A stretch of 64,000 nt of DNA from NCBI GenBank assembly GCA_026388695.1, contig JAPLJH010000092.1, positions 1 through 64,000 on the forward strand, written 5' to 3'. The translations under genes were made by a program, and so were the position numbers. This DNA is from Deltaproteobacteria bacterium. GTDB taxonomy: Bacteria > Desulfobacterota > Desulfobulbia > Desulfobulbales > Desulfurivibrionaceae. Positions 28,391 to 38,521 of the stretch are shown here, in pieces. The number at the start of each line of letters is the position of its first letter. The stretch's first letter is position 1. The notes beneath the pieces are model-generated. The model had not been told where the DNA came from. It made no database searches and worked only from the letters and a program-made list of their open reading frames with translations.

Positions 28391-30523
28391 TCACGAAAGA
28401 GCTGCCAGGGCCGCCTGAGCCGGGGCAAACTCCGGGGAATACCGTAGCACCTTTTCATAAAGCTTTCTGGCCTTGCCCGGCTTGGCCTGTTGCTCGAAAA
28501 TCCTGCCCAGCAACAACGCAGCTTCCCCCTGACGCGGATCAAGACGGAGGCACTCCGTAAGAGATTGCATGGCCCCTTCCTGGTCCTGGATCAAATCCTG
28601 CACCAGGCCAAAGCGATACCAGTGGGCAGCCTTACCCCCATCCAACTCAACCGCCTGGCCACACAGGGCCAGGGCGATATCATGGCCCTGTTTTTCCAGG
28701 GCATAGAGTCGGCCCAGCCTGCTCAACGAACCGGCATCCCTGGGGTTGCCGCTGACCGCCCGCTGATAGGCGGCAATGGCCAAGGCATTCTCCCCCAAGG
28801 CCTCACAGGCCCGACCAAGCCAGCGCGCCACCACCATGGGCTCTCCGCCCTGCTGGGGGTTCTTTTTGATCAATCCCTCGCACCGCTCCAAGACCTCACG
28901 GGCCTCGGCGTATCTTGCCTGCCGACAATAGAGCATGCCAAGGTGCTGCAAGAGATCGGGATGCTTGCTGTCCACGGCCAAGGCCCGTTCCCAGAGCGCC
29001 AGAGCCTCTACTGCCTGACCGTCGTCAAGACAGATAAAGCCCAGATTGAACAGGGCCATGAAATTTTTGGGATCAACCCCAAGCGCCTTCATAAAACAGG
29101 CACGGGCGGCCTTGAGCCGATTGAGCTGGATGCTGGCAACCCCCATGCTGTTGAGGATGTTCACATTGCCCGGCTCAAGGAGCAGGCCCTGCCGATACTC
29201 TCCCAGGGCCTTGACCAGATCGCCTTCGTTATAATAGACATCCCCGCTGATATTGAGGCTGACTGCGTCAAAGACGGCCAGCGAATCCGGGCCGAAAAAG
29301 GTCGCGTGCTGCAAGGCCTTCCGGCAATTCAGGGGTAGGTCCGATTTCTTAAAATCATGATAGGGAAAGGTGGCCACCCCCATGGAAAAGGAGCTGCCGC
29401 CAATGGCCTCCATCTTGCCGCGAAAATCCTTAAGCCAGGCGCGGGCCGCCTTGCCGTCAAGCCCATCGAGAAAAAGAAACGCCTCCCGCTGATTGACCAG
29501 CACCAGTCCCTTCTCCTGGCCAAGCAGCGTCCTGAGCCGCTTGGAAAAATGGTTGCTCGCAGGCTCCTGATCCATGCGGAGCAAGACCAGGGAGAACCGG
29601 CTTTTCCCGCGATACAGGGCGCGCAATTTTCTCAGCGCCGATTCCGGGGTCTTGCGAAAGGGGTGCGACTCGATATCCTGGGCAGTGACATGGCCGCAGA
29701 GGCTGAAAGGCCCCCGCAGACGGGCGGTGCGCAGAGCCTGCCAGGCCTGCTCCAGAAGCTGCTCCGGCGCGCCGCTCTCCTCGGGGTCATGGGGCGTCAC
29801 CGTGGTGATGCCGAGATGGGCGGTGGCAAAATTTTCCCGCTTGAGCCGCAGAAGCAGCGACTCGCCCAACTGCCGGGCCTGTTCCATGTCCACCCCATAC
29901 CAGAGCAGGCCAAAGATTCCGGCGCCCAGATGGTGCAGATGCATATCCTCGCCGATCATGGAGGCAAGACAGCTTCCGGCCCGCACGATGTAGCGCAGAC
30001 TCCGGTCCGCGTCACGGGTGCGCGGGTACACCTCCAGCAAGGCCAGGGTGGACGAGGCCAAAGGTGCCACGACATCAGCCTCTTCCTGGCCAAGGGCCTC
30101 AAGCTCTCCCCGCAGATGGAAGCCGTTCACCAACCCGGTGGCCGGGTCCTGGCAGCTCTGCTTGAGCAGATAAAATTCCCTGGAGATGATATGGCTCTGC
30201 TCGTCGAGCCAGACCGTCGGCATCCCGTAGAGCTGTGACTCGCCACCTTGTACCACCAGCAGCCCGCAGAGCGTTTCCCCGCCCCAGATGGGCAGCAAAA
30301 GCTCCTGCTGCTCTGTGTCGGCCACAGGCAAGTGGTTATCGCGGATCTGCTTCAACCCGGCCTTCAGCTCCGCAGGCGGCTTGCCCTCATCTTCGCCCAG
30401 AGGCACCAGCCGAGCGGTGTCACAGGGGAAAAAATCAAAAGCCGTCTTGGTAAACAGGGTGGAAAACCGGCGAAGATCGGCAGGGGTAAGAGGCCCGGCC
30501 TCAAAAAGCAAAGGTATGGTCAT
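28391..30523 (-). CDS. Degenerate-GGDEF / tetratricopeptide repeat protein
   Basis: DPATGLVNGFHLRGELEAL GGDEF-type start but LGAGIF in place of GGDEF; C-terminal TPR repeats. Confidence 0.75.
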   Translation of the reverse strand: MTIPLLFEAGPLTPADLRRFSTLFTKTAFDFFPCDTARLVPLGEDEGKPPAELKAGLKQIRDNHLPVADTEQQELLLPIWGGETLCGLLVVQGGESQLYGMPTVWLDEQSHIISREFYLLKQSCQDPATGLVNGFHLRGELEALGQEEADVVAPLASSTLALLEVYPRTRDADRSLRYIVRAGSCLASMIGEDMHLHHLGAGIFGLLWYGVDMEQARQLGESLLLRLKRENFATAHLGITTVTPHDPEESGAPEQLLEQAWQALRTARLRGPFSLCGHVTAQDIESHPFRKTPESALRKLRALYRGKSRFSLVLLRMDQEPASNHFSKRLRTLLGQEKGLVLVNQREAFLFLDGLDGKAARAWLKDFRGKMEAIGGSSFSMGVATFPYHDFKKSDLPLNCRKALQHATFFGPDSLAVFDAVSLNISGDVYYNEGDLVKALGEYRQGLLLEPGNVNILNSMGVASIQLNRLKAARACFMKALGVDPKNFMALFNLGFICLDDGQAVEALALWERALAVDSKHPDLLQHLGMLYCRQARYAEAREVLERCEGLIKKNPQQGGEPMVVARWLGRACEALGENALAIAAYQRAVSGNPRDAGSLSRLGRLYALEKQGHDIALALCGQAVELDGGKAAHWYRFGLVQDLIQDQEGAMQSLTECLRLDPRQGEAALLLGRIFEQQAKPGKARKLYEKVLRYSPEFAPAQAALAALS

Positions 30524-31959
30524 TGTTTCTTATCCTCGAAAACTTCTTTCAAACAGTTGGCCAGCAGCACCACTTCCTTGTCCGCCACGGTACGCATATC
30601 AAGGAGCAGCCAGTCATCCTCGATACGGCCGAGCACCGGCAGCGACAACTCCCGCAAGCCCTTTTCCAATTCGTTGACACTCCGGTCCAGGGGGGCAAGG
30701 GCCACACCCCGGCTGGGCAGGGGCTGTTCCGGCAGCGAGCCGCCGCCCACCATGGAGGTAATATTCTTCAACTCCACCGCACACACCGACCCAAGCTCCT
30801 TCCCGATCAAGCGGCGCAACCGCTTGGCCTTACGATCAATGGCCGCCAACGGCATGGCCAGCATGGCCAGGGTGGGGATCTGGGCAATGGCCTTTTCCTC
30901 GTCGAAATAAAGCCGCAGCACCGCCTCCAGCCCGGCCAGGGTAAATTTGTCGATGCGCAACGCCCGGTTCATGGGGTTGGCCTTGATCTGCTCGATGATC
31001 TCTTTCTTGCCCACAATGAGCCCGGCCTGAGGCCCGCCCAAGAGCTTATCGCCGCTGAAGGTCACCACATCAACCCCGGCCCGGACCACCTCGCCCACCG
31101 TGGGTTCCTTGGCCAAGCCGAAGCGGGAAAGATCCACCAGACAGCCGCTGCCCAGATCCTCCATGACCGACAGGTTGTGGCGTGCACCCAGCGCGACCAG
31201 CTCTGCAAGCGGAACCTCGGAGGTGAAGCCGATGATCCGGTAGTTGCTGGTGTGCACCTTGAGGAGCAGCGCGGTTTCTTCGCTGATGGCCTTTTCATAA
31301 TCGCCAAGATGGGTGCGGTTGGTGGCACCCACCTCAACGAGCTTGGCCCCGGTTCGGCTCATCACCTCGGGGATACGGAAGGAGCCGCCGATCTCCACCA
31401 ACTGGCCGCGAGAGACGATGACTTCGCGCCCCTTGGCTAGGGTGTCCAGCACCAGCATCACCGCAGCGGCATTGTTGTTGACCACCAGGGCAGCCTCGGC
31501 CCCGGTCAGCTCGCAGAGGATATCTTCCACCTGACTGTACCGGCTGCCCCGTTTGCCCGTGGCCAAATCAAGTTCCAGGTTGGAATAGCGACTACCCACG
31601 GCCAGCAGGCTCTCCATGGCTGCCTCGGGCAGCAAGGAACGGCCAAGGTTGGTATGCACCACCACGCCGGTGCCGTTGATCACGGTACGGAAGTTGGGAC
31701 GGAGCCTGGCGGCAAGGAGGGCGGAAAAACGGGGCAGCAGAGCGGCTTGGCTTAGGTCGGCGGGCTTGATGGGCGCACCCTTGAGAATCTCCTGCCGGAG
31801 CGACTCCAGCAATTGGCGCACCGAGCTTTTCACCAGCGACGCAGGCGCAGCGGGAGGCGGGACCAGCCAGCCTAGAAATTCATCAACCTTGGGAATAGCC
31901 CGAAGCAGGCGTTGGGTGGAAGCGGCCGGTTTCCCGGCGGATTCAGGTTTTGTGGTCAT
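30520..31959 (-). CDS. selA: L-seryl-tRNA(Sec) selenium transferase
   Basis: VINGTGVVVHTNLGRSLLPEAAMESLL...NRTHLGDYEKAI...VTFSGDKLLGGPQAGLIVGKKE. Confidence 0.96.
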   Translation of the reverse strand: MTTKPESAGKPAASTQRLLRAIPKVDEFLGWLVPPPAAPASLVKSSVRQLLESLRQEILKGAPIKPADLSQAALLPRFSALLAARLRPNFRTVINGTGVVVHTNLGRSLLPEAAMESLLAVGSRYSNLELDLATGKRGSRYSQVEDILCELTGAEAALVVNNNAAAVMLVLDTLAKGREVIVSRGQLVEIGGSFRIPEVMSRTGAKLVEVGATNRTHLGDYEKAISEETALLLKVHTSNYRIIGFTSEVPLAELVALGARHNLSVMEDLGSGCLVDLSRFGLAKEPTVGEVVRAGVDVVTFSGDKLLGGPQAGLIVGKKEIIEQIKANPMNRALRIDKFTLAGLEAVLRLYFDEEKAIAQIPTLAMLAMPLAAIDRKAKRLRRLIGKELGSVCAVELKNITSMVGGGSLPEQPLPSRGVALAPLDRSVNELEKGLRELSLPVLGRIEDDWLLLDMRTVADKEVVLLANCLKEVFEDKKQ

Positions 31960-32175
31960 TCACTCCCCAGTTCAGGCAGAAAACGGCGGTTTGAGATCAA
32001 GAAACCCATAACATACTGAAAGGACTTACCGTTTTTCCGGAAAAGTGTCAAGGGGGAGCGACAGCACTGGATCAAGTTCGGAGATCTCAGCACCCTCCGG
32101 CGAACGCGAACATGGAACTAACCGGCCCGCGCGGCTTTTTGCGTAGGCCGGTTGAGTAACGGAAGACGCAAAACA

Positions 32176-33141
32176 TCACATATCGACATGATCAGACTTG
32201 TCTCTATTGCAGTCAAAGCATGTGAGTCTAATGTTGTGCTCTTCTGCGCTACCACCCTTTGCGTGGGGAATTATATGATCAAACTCGACTTCATCATCCT
32301 TTAAATGAACGCCACACTCTTGGCAGGTGTAGTTATCGCGTCTTACGACACGCAACTTTATCTTGAAGGGAATATACCGGCCTCGTCTCCGTTTTTCCGC
32401 TGTCTCGGTAATTGATTCTCCGACGAAGACTACGGGACATATGTGCCCGAAGTTCTTGCACATGGCATCAAGAATGATTTGGGGAATCTCGTCAGGGAAT
32501 TCGTTTGCGTCGAAGTTGAACACCTCTGCTTCAAATGACTTTTTTCTTGCTGCATCCAACGGACTTCGCTGGTCGTCAATCCCAGTTCTCACTATTTCTT
32601 CTAGGCGCTGGATTTCTGCATCAATCCCATCCTTGAGTTCGCCCTCAATCACGAAATCATCTGCATCACTTCCGTCTAGCGGATAAGGCACCCGAAATTT
32701 TTCGAAATCCGACATCGGCGATTGCATGTACTCAAGGATATTTTTGCCTTCTTCTTCGGCAAGCTTAGTAATCCGCTCCATGAATAGGTTCCGGACCACA
32801 CGCTTGGCTAAGACTGCTGGATTTGCCTTTGCAACCATGACGAATTTTTCAACTTCTCTTCGTTGCTCGTCATCAAGTGGATCAGCGGTTCCAATGAAGC
32901 CAGTTTCCAAAACCTTCTTGATGTGTTCGTGATGGGCGATCGCTTCTGATTTTAAAGATGGAAGCAATGGAGACTGCTCAACGAATGGCCCGTATGGACA
33001 GTATTTCAACTCCCAACACGGTTTACATGCCTGACTAGATCGATGTTTCCAGTCTTTAAGGAAATCTTTGTCATCAATGTCCTCTGGGTAGCCTAGCGCT
33101 TCCTTGATGGTTTTGTGTATGGCCTTTTTGGATGATGACAT
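32176..33141 (-). CDS. HNH endonuclease-domain protein with N-terminal Cys-rich motif
   Basis: RRDNYTCQECGVHLKDDEVEFDHIIPHAKGGSAEEHNIRLTCFDCNRDKSD; N-term ACKPCWELKYCPYGP. Confidence 0.88.
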   Translation of the reverse strand: MSSSKKAIHKTIKEALGYPEDIDDKDFLKDWKHRSSQACKPCWELKYCPYGPFVEQSPLLPSLKSEAIAHHEHIKKVLETGFIGTADPLDDEQRREVEKFVMVAKANPAVLAKRVVRNLFMERITKLAEEEGKNILEYMQSPMSDFEKFRVPYPLDGSDADDFVIEGELKDGIDAEIQRLEEIVRTGIDDQRSPLDAARKKSFEAEVFNFDANEFPDEIPQIILDAMCKNFGHICPVVFVGESITETAEKRRRGRYIPFKIKLRVVRRDNYTCQECGVHLKDDEVEFDHIIPHAKGGSAEEHNIRLTCFDCNRDKSDHVDM

Positions 33142-33229
33142 GCAGATTTCCTTTCTACCTCCGACAACAAATTAAATCGCCCCGCATAAAATGCGGAACC
33201 CTGTTTTACTGCCCATATAACATCCCCCC

Positions 33230-34528
33230 TCAAAACTCCTCAATCCGTTTCCTGAACCAGCGGAGCACCGCCTCCTTCTTCTCGGCGATATCGATCTCGT
33301 AGATATCCTGCGGGAACAGCAACTGGGCCACCCCGGAATCGAAGATCCGCTTCACCTCATACTCGTCGTGGGAGACCTCCCGCTCGTAGATATAGTTGAG
33401 ATACGAGCGGTTGGTGTGGACGATGAACTCCACGCGCATGCCGCCCATGCGGGCGAAGAACTTAAACATCTGGGTCTTGGCGGAGCTGCCGATGCTGCCG
33501 CTGTGATGCCCGCCGCCGGAAAGGGTGTCGGTCACCTCCTCCAGAGTCATCAGCGACCCGGCCTTGGTGGCGCTCTGGGTCAGGTGTTTTTGAAAGGCCT
33601 TGACCTCGGCCACCGAATCCACCACCCCCATGAGGCCCAGTTCGTCATCAACCGCCACGGCTGGATTTTCCTCGCCCTTGCGCAGGAGCTTCAGCACCTT
33701 GGCCTCGGACTGTTTCTTGCGGATGGAGACATAGATCGGCACCTCGGCCCCGTTGGCCTGGAAGCGTCGGCGTTTGATCAGGGTGAGCTTCTGGTTGGCC
33801 TTTCTTTCCACGGCGCGGGCCTGCTCCCGGCTTATGATCTCCACTTTGGTGCAGGCGAAGGTCTCCGGGTCGTGGTCGCTCAGGAGATAGACGATCTCCA
33901 GCTCGCCGATTCTGGTTTTTTTGCTCCAGACATGCTCGTTCAAAAAATCGAGGAACTGGCCGAACTTTCCTTCCACCTCGGTTTCCCGCTCGCGCTGATC
34001 GATGGATGCGGCAAGATTCATGAGGATCAGCTTGCGCTTGGCCTCGAAACGCGCCTTCTTGTGGTAACGGTCGTCAAAGAGGATGAGCATGAGATCCACC
34101 GGGGACTTGCAGGAGTCGATCTCGTTGGTCATCTCGATGTAGGAGGCGTAGTTGGCCAGCACCTTACCCTTGAGATAGTTGATCACCCCGTCGGCGGTGC
34201 GGGAATAGGTGTTGACCCGCAGGATCACCTCCCGGGCGTTGCCTTCGATGCCGAACATGTTGCCCAGCAGCCGGTAGGCCCGCTCGTTGGCCAGCTTCCG
34301 CCGGACCGGATCATTGATGATCGCCTGGATTTCGGAAAAGGTGCGGACATCGAGAAACTCGAAGATCTGGTTGCGCAGGATCCGGTAGCGGGTGGCCATG
34401 CCAGCCTCGGCCAAGCCCCTGGCAAAGAGCCGAGCCTCCGGGGAAAGCGGTGCCAAGGCCGGGGGCCTGTCGCCGGTGGCAAAAGGGCCGGATCGGTCCA
34501 GCAATGAAAAGATGTTCTCCTGCGTCAT
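33230..34528 (-). CDS. Conserved-looking hypothetical protein adjacent to nifV
   Basis: Long ORF MTQENIFSLLDRSGPFATGDRPPAL..., same strand and close spacing to nifV; no family recognised. Confidence 0.7.
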   Translation of the reverse strand: MTQENIFSLLDRSGPFATGDRPPALAPLSPEARLFARGLAEAGMATRYRILRNQIFEFLDVRTFSEIQAIINDPVRRKLANERAYRLLGNMFGIEGNAREVILRVNTYSRTADGVINYLKGKVLANYASYIEMTNEIDSCKSPVDLMLILFDDRYHKKARFEAKRKLILMNLAASIDQRERETEVEGKFGQFLDFLNEHVWSKKTRIGELEIVYLLSDHDPETFACTKVEIISREQARAVERKANQKLTLIKRRRFQANGAEVPIYVSIRKKQSEAKVLKLLRKGEENPAVAVDDELGLMGVVDSVAEVKAFQKHLTQSATKAGSLMTLEEVTDTLSGGGHHSGSIGSSAKTQMFKFFARMGGMRVEFIVHTNRSYLNYIYEREVSHDEYEVKRIFDSGVAQLLFPQDIYEIDIAEKKEAVLRWFRKRIEEF

Positions 34529-34576
34529 GATGCTTTCTCCACTTTTTTCCACTGTACGGGCAGGGAGGCACTGGGA

Positions 34577-35692
34577 TCAAGAACTATATTCGGCCACCAA
34601 CCGACGCACCTCCCGATCATGGAGCGGCCTGCCCAGGGCCAGGCACTGGCTCCGGAAGGAATCCGCCAGCCGCCCCAGCTGCGCCTCCTGGACCTGCACA
34701 CCCAACTGCCGCAACCGCTCGGCCACGCCCTGCCTGCCCACCTTGGCCCCATACGACAACCGCCTTTTCGCCCCGACCAAAGTCGGCTCGTAGGGCTCAT
34801 AGGTCCGAGGATCCTTGGCGATCCCGGCCAGGTGCAACCCGGTTTCGCAGGCAAAGATCCCCGCGCCGATCACCGGCTGATGGGGTTCGATTGTCCTCCC
34901 CGAGCAGTCGGCAGCCAACCGGGCCAGGGCTGGGAGCCGGGTCGTCGCATAGGGCCTGGTTCCTTGCAGGGCCAGATAGCCCGCCACCTCTTCCAAGCGG
35001 CTGTTCCCGGCCCGCTCGCCCAAGCCCAGTACGGTGACATCGGCCCAATGGGCTCCTGCCTCCAGGGCGGCTATGGCATTGGCCGTGGCCATGCCGAAGT
35101 CGTTGTGCATGTGCACCCCGATCTCCACCGCAAATGGCCGCAGCTCGCGGACCAGGGCACCGATGGAGCCGGGGGTGGCCACGCCCACCGTGTCGGCTAT
35201 GCGGATGCGGTCCGCGCCGCTTTCGCAGGCAACACGGACGATCTCGCGCAGGAAACCGGGCTCACCCCGGGTCGCATCCTCCAAGCCGAGAGAAACATAG
35301 GGTACCGCAGCCCGCGCCCTGGTAGCCGTTTTGGCCACGAGCCGGACCACAGCCGCGCGATCCAGCCCGAGCTTTACCGCGATATGAAGGTCGGAAACAG
35401 GAATGGAAAGGGAAAGCACATCCGGGGTCAAACGCAGGGCGCAGGCGAGATCATCGTCCTGGCAGCGGCACCAGAGACCCAGGCGCTTCACCCCCGCCTC
35501 TTTCCGGCAGCGGGCCACCAGCTCGGCAAGCTCTGTGTCCCGCGGCGAGGCGATCCCCACCTCCACCTCTTCGATCCCGACCCGCACAAGATCGCGGGCA
35601 ATGGCCACCTTCTGCTCCAGGGTGAAGGCAACGCCCACTGTCTGGCTGCCCTCGCGCAGGGTGCTGTCCACCAAGCCTCGCACATGTTCCAT
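34577..35692 (-). CDS. nifV: Homocitrate synthase NifV-like
   Basis: LVDSTLREGSQTVGVAFTLEQKVAIARDLVRVGIEEVEVGIAS...VHMHNDFGMATANAIAALEAGA; nif/mod neighbourhood. Confidence 0.85.
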   Translation of the reverse strand: MEHVRGLVDSTLREGSQTVGVAFTLEQKVAIARDLVRVGIEEVEVGIASPRDTELAELVARCRKEAGVKRLGLWCRCQDDDLACALRLTPDVLSLSIPVSDLHIAVKLGLDRAAVVRLVAKTATRARAAVPYVSLGLEDATRGEPGFLREIVRVACESGADRIRIADTVGVATPGSIGALVRELRPFAVEIGVHMHNDFGMATANAIAALEAGAHWADVTVLGLGERAGNSRLEEVAGYLALQGTRPYATTRLPALARLAADCSGRTIEPHQPVIGAGIFACETGLHLAGIAKDPRTYEPYEPTLVGAKRRLSYGAKVGRQGVAERLRQLGVQVQEAQLGRLADSFRSQCLALGRPLHDREVRRLVAEYSS

Positions 35693-35702
35693 GGCTGTCA
35701 CC

Positions 35703-36490
<788 letters not shown>

Positions 36491-36494
<4 letters not shown>

Positions 36495-37159
36495 CGCCCT
36501 GCCCTCCCTCTGCTTGCCAGCTTGTTGGTCATGACGAGAATGGTGACGCAGACCACCGACATGATGATTACCAGGGTATTGGCCAGGGTGTAGTTCCCGG
36601 CCTGCACTGCATCGAATACGGCCATGGATGCGGTTTGGGTTTTGCCCTCGATGTTTCCCGCCACCATCAGGGTTGCGCCGAAATCCCCCATGGCCCTGGC
36701 AAAGGCGAGCATGGTCCCGGCCAGCAGCCCCCGTGCGGCCAGGGGCAGGGTGATGCGGCAAAACACCCGCAGCTCGGTGTCGCCCAGGATGCGGGCGGCC
36801 TGTTCGTATTCGGTACTCACCCCTTCAAAGGCGGCGCGGGCGGATTTAAAAAGCAGGGGGAAGGCCACCACCGTTGCGGCAAGCACCGCGCCCTGCCAGG
36901 TGAACATCAGGCTGATGCCCAGATGGGCATGGAGCCATGCGCCCAGCCAGCCGTTTCTGCCCCAGACCACGATGAGGTAATAACCCAAAACCGTGGGCGG
37001 CATCACCAGGGGCAGGGTCAGGATGGCATCGAGAAAATCCCGGCCCCAAAAGGTGAAACGGGCTGTGAGCCAAGCGAAGGCCACGGCAAAGATAAAGGTT
37101 ATCAGCGTGGCGCAAGAGGCAACCCGTAATGTCAGCCAAAGCGGGGTGAGGTCGGGCAT
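36491..37159 (-). CDS. modB: Molybdate ABC transporter permease
   Basis: LPLVMPPTVLGYYLIVVWGRNGWLG...FARAMGDFGATLMVAGNIEGKTQTASMAVF. Confidence 0.93.
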
Positions 37160-37946
37160 GATCGTTTCCTTCAGAAGACAACCGCGATGGCTTGCTAAAG
37201 CCGTATTTTGCCAAAATAGCCTGCGCCTCTGGACTGCGCAGATAGAGGAGAAATGCCTGGGCCTTTTCCTTGTTGGCGCTCCCCGCCACTACGGCCACGG
37301 GATAGACAATGGCCTTATCGGTGGGGATTTCAGCCACAACCCGCACCTTGTCTTTTGCCGCCGCGGCATCCGTGGCATAGACAAAACCAGCCTCCACCTC
37401 GCCCCGCATCACATATTCGAGCGCCTGTTTGACCGAGATGCCCATGACGCATTTGGGCGCCAGCGTATCCCAGAGCCCCTGCTTTTCCAGGGCAGCCTTG
37501 GTATATCGGCCAACCGGCACCGACTCGGGATTGCCCATGGCGATTTTTTGCACCCGCCCTGATTTCAGATCACCAAGTCCGACAAGCGGAGGCATATTCA
37601 CCGGGGCGATGAGCACCAGGGAATTTCCCGCGAAATTGATTCTGCTACCCGGCAGGACAAACCCACCCTTTTCCGCCTTGTCCATGCTCTCCTGGTCGGC
37701 CGAGGCAAAAACGTCCGCCGGTGCTCCCTGGGCAATCTGCTGCAACAACGATCCGGTGGCAGCGAAATTGAAACTGACCTTCACCCCTGGATTTTTCGCG
37801 GCAAACGATTTGCCGAGTTCCTTGAACGATTCGGTCAGGCTGGCGGCGGCGGAGACAAGAATCTCGGTTTCCGCGCTGGCAGGAGACGGCGACCAGAACA
37901 TTGAAGGGAGCACAACGAACAGACAGAACAAGATTCTCAAAAACAT
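36846..37946 (-). CDS. modA: Molybdate-binding protein ModA (ORF runs ~314 nt into modB in another frame; functional domain ends near KYGFSKP ~37185)
   Basis: ETEILVSAAASLTESFKELGKSFAAKNPGVKVSFNFAATGSLLQQIAQGAPADVFASAD. Confidence 0.9.
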   Translation of the reverse strand: MFLRILFCLFVVLPSMFWSPSPASAETEILVSAAASLTESFKELGKSFAAKNPGVKVSFNFAATGSLLQQIAQGAPADVFASADQESMDKAEKGGFVLPGSRINFAGNSLVLIAPVNMPPLVGLGDLKSGRVQKIAMGNPESVPVGRYTKAALEKQGLWDTLAPKCVMGISVKQALEYVMRGEVEAGFVYATDAAAAKDKVRVVAEIPTDKAIVYPVAVVAGSANKEKAQAFLLYLRSPEAQAILAKYGFSKPSRLSSEGNDHARPHPALADITGCLLRHADNLYLCRGLRLAHSPFHLLGPGFSRCHPDPAPGDAAHGFGLLPHRGLGQKRLAGRMAPCPSGHQPDVHLAGRGACRNGGGLPPAF

Positions 37947-37993
37947 GACGATACCCCTTCTTTAATGAAGAATAAAAAACCTGTGGACCGCGG

Positions 37994-38398
37994 TCACGAG
38001 CCTGGATCGATACTGCCTGCATCACACAGCGCCTCGCCCAGCTTCGCAGTCATTTCCTGCAAAACATCTTGAAACTGCGCGTGGTACTGCCAGAAAACAG
38101 CGATTGCTCTCTCGCCGGTCGGCGTAAGTCTGGCCCCGCCGCCGCTCTTGCCGCCCCGGGAGGTCTCCACCAGCTTGCATCCCGCCTGGCTATTCATGGA
38201 GGCAAGAAGATCCCAGGCATGCTTGTAGGACATCTCCATGGACTTGGCCGCCTGGGCAATGGAGCCTGACTCCTTGATCCGCTCCAGCAGCACCACCCGG
38301 CCATAGCCGAGAAAGGTGCCCTCCTTGCCTTCAAGCCAGAGCCTTCCCCGCCACTGCAGAGCAGCTTCCACCTTGTCTTGCCGTGTCTTGTTTTTCAT
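37994..38398 (-). CDS. modE: ModE-type LysR-HTH regulator (single domain)
   Basis: GRVVLLERIKESGSIAQAAKSMEMSYKHAWDLLASMNSQAGCKLVETSRGGKSGGGARLTPTG. Confidence 0.9.
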   Translation of the reverse strand: MKNKTRQDKVEAALQWRGRLWLEGKEGTFLGYGRVVLLERIKESGSIAQAAKSMEMSYKHAWDLLASMNSQAGCKLVETSRGGKSGGGARLTPTGERAIAVFWQYHAQFQDVLQEMTAKLGEALCDAGSIDPGS

Positions 38399-38400
38399 TT

Positions 38401-38424
38401 CGATATATTTAGCAGAATATATCG
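38401..38424. promoter_or_regulatory. Candidate ModE operator palindrome
   Basis: CGATATATT-TAGCAG-AATATATCG, 2 bp upstream of the modE start codon. Confidence 0.75.
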
Positions 38425-38443
38425 GTTGCGCAAGCCTTTTTGC

Positions 38444-38492
38444 ATAAAAAAGCCCGTCTGTCTCAGCCAGGGAGGGGGCGAGACAGACGGGC
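38444..38492 (-). terminator. Rho-independent terminator of the porin gene
   Basis: Minus strand GCCCGTCTGTCTC...GAGACAGACGGGC-TTTTTT. Confidence 0.9.
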
Positions 38493-38521
38493 CAAACAGG
38501 GGAAAAGATGGGGAAACCCTG

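Noticed and set aside
30520-31959. Search for selenoprotein genes (in-frame TGA) prompted by selA
   Set aside because: No recognised ORF in the window was found interrupted by an in-frame TGA consistent with Sec
32100-32160. AACCGGCC...GGCCGGTT hairpin upstream of selA as tRNA-Sec or SECIS-like RNA
   Set aside because: Only an 8-bp stem with an 18-nt loop; no tRNA arms or CCA-like end seen
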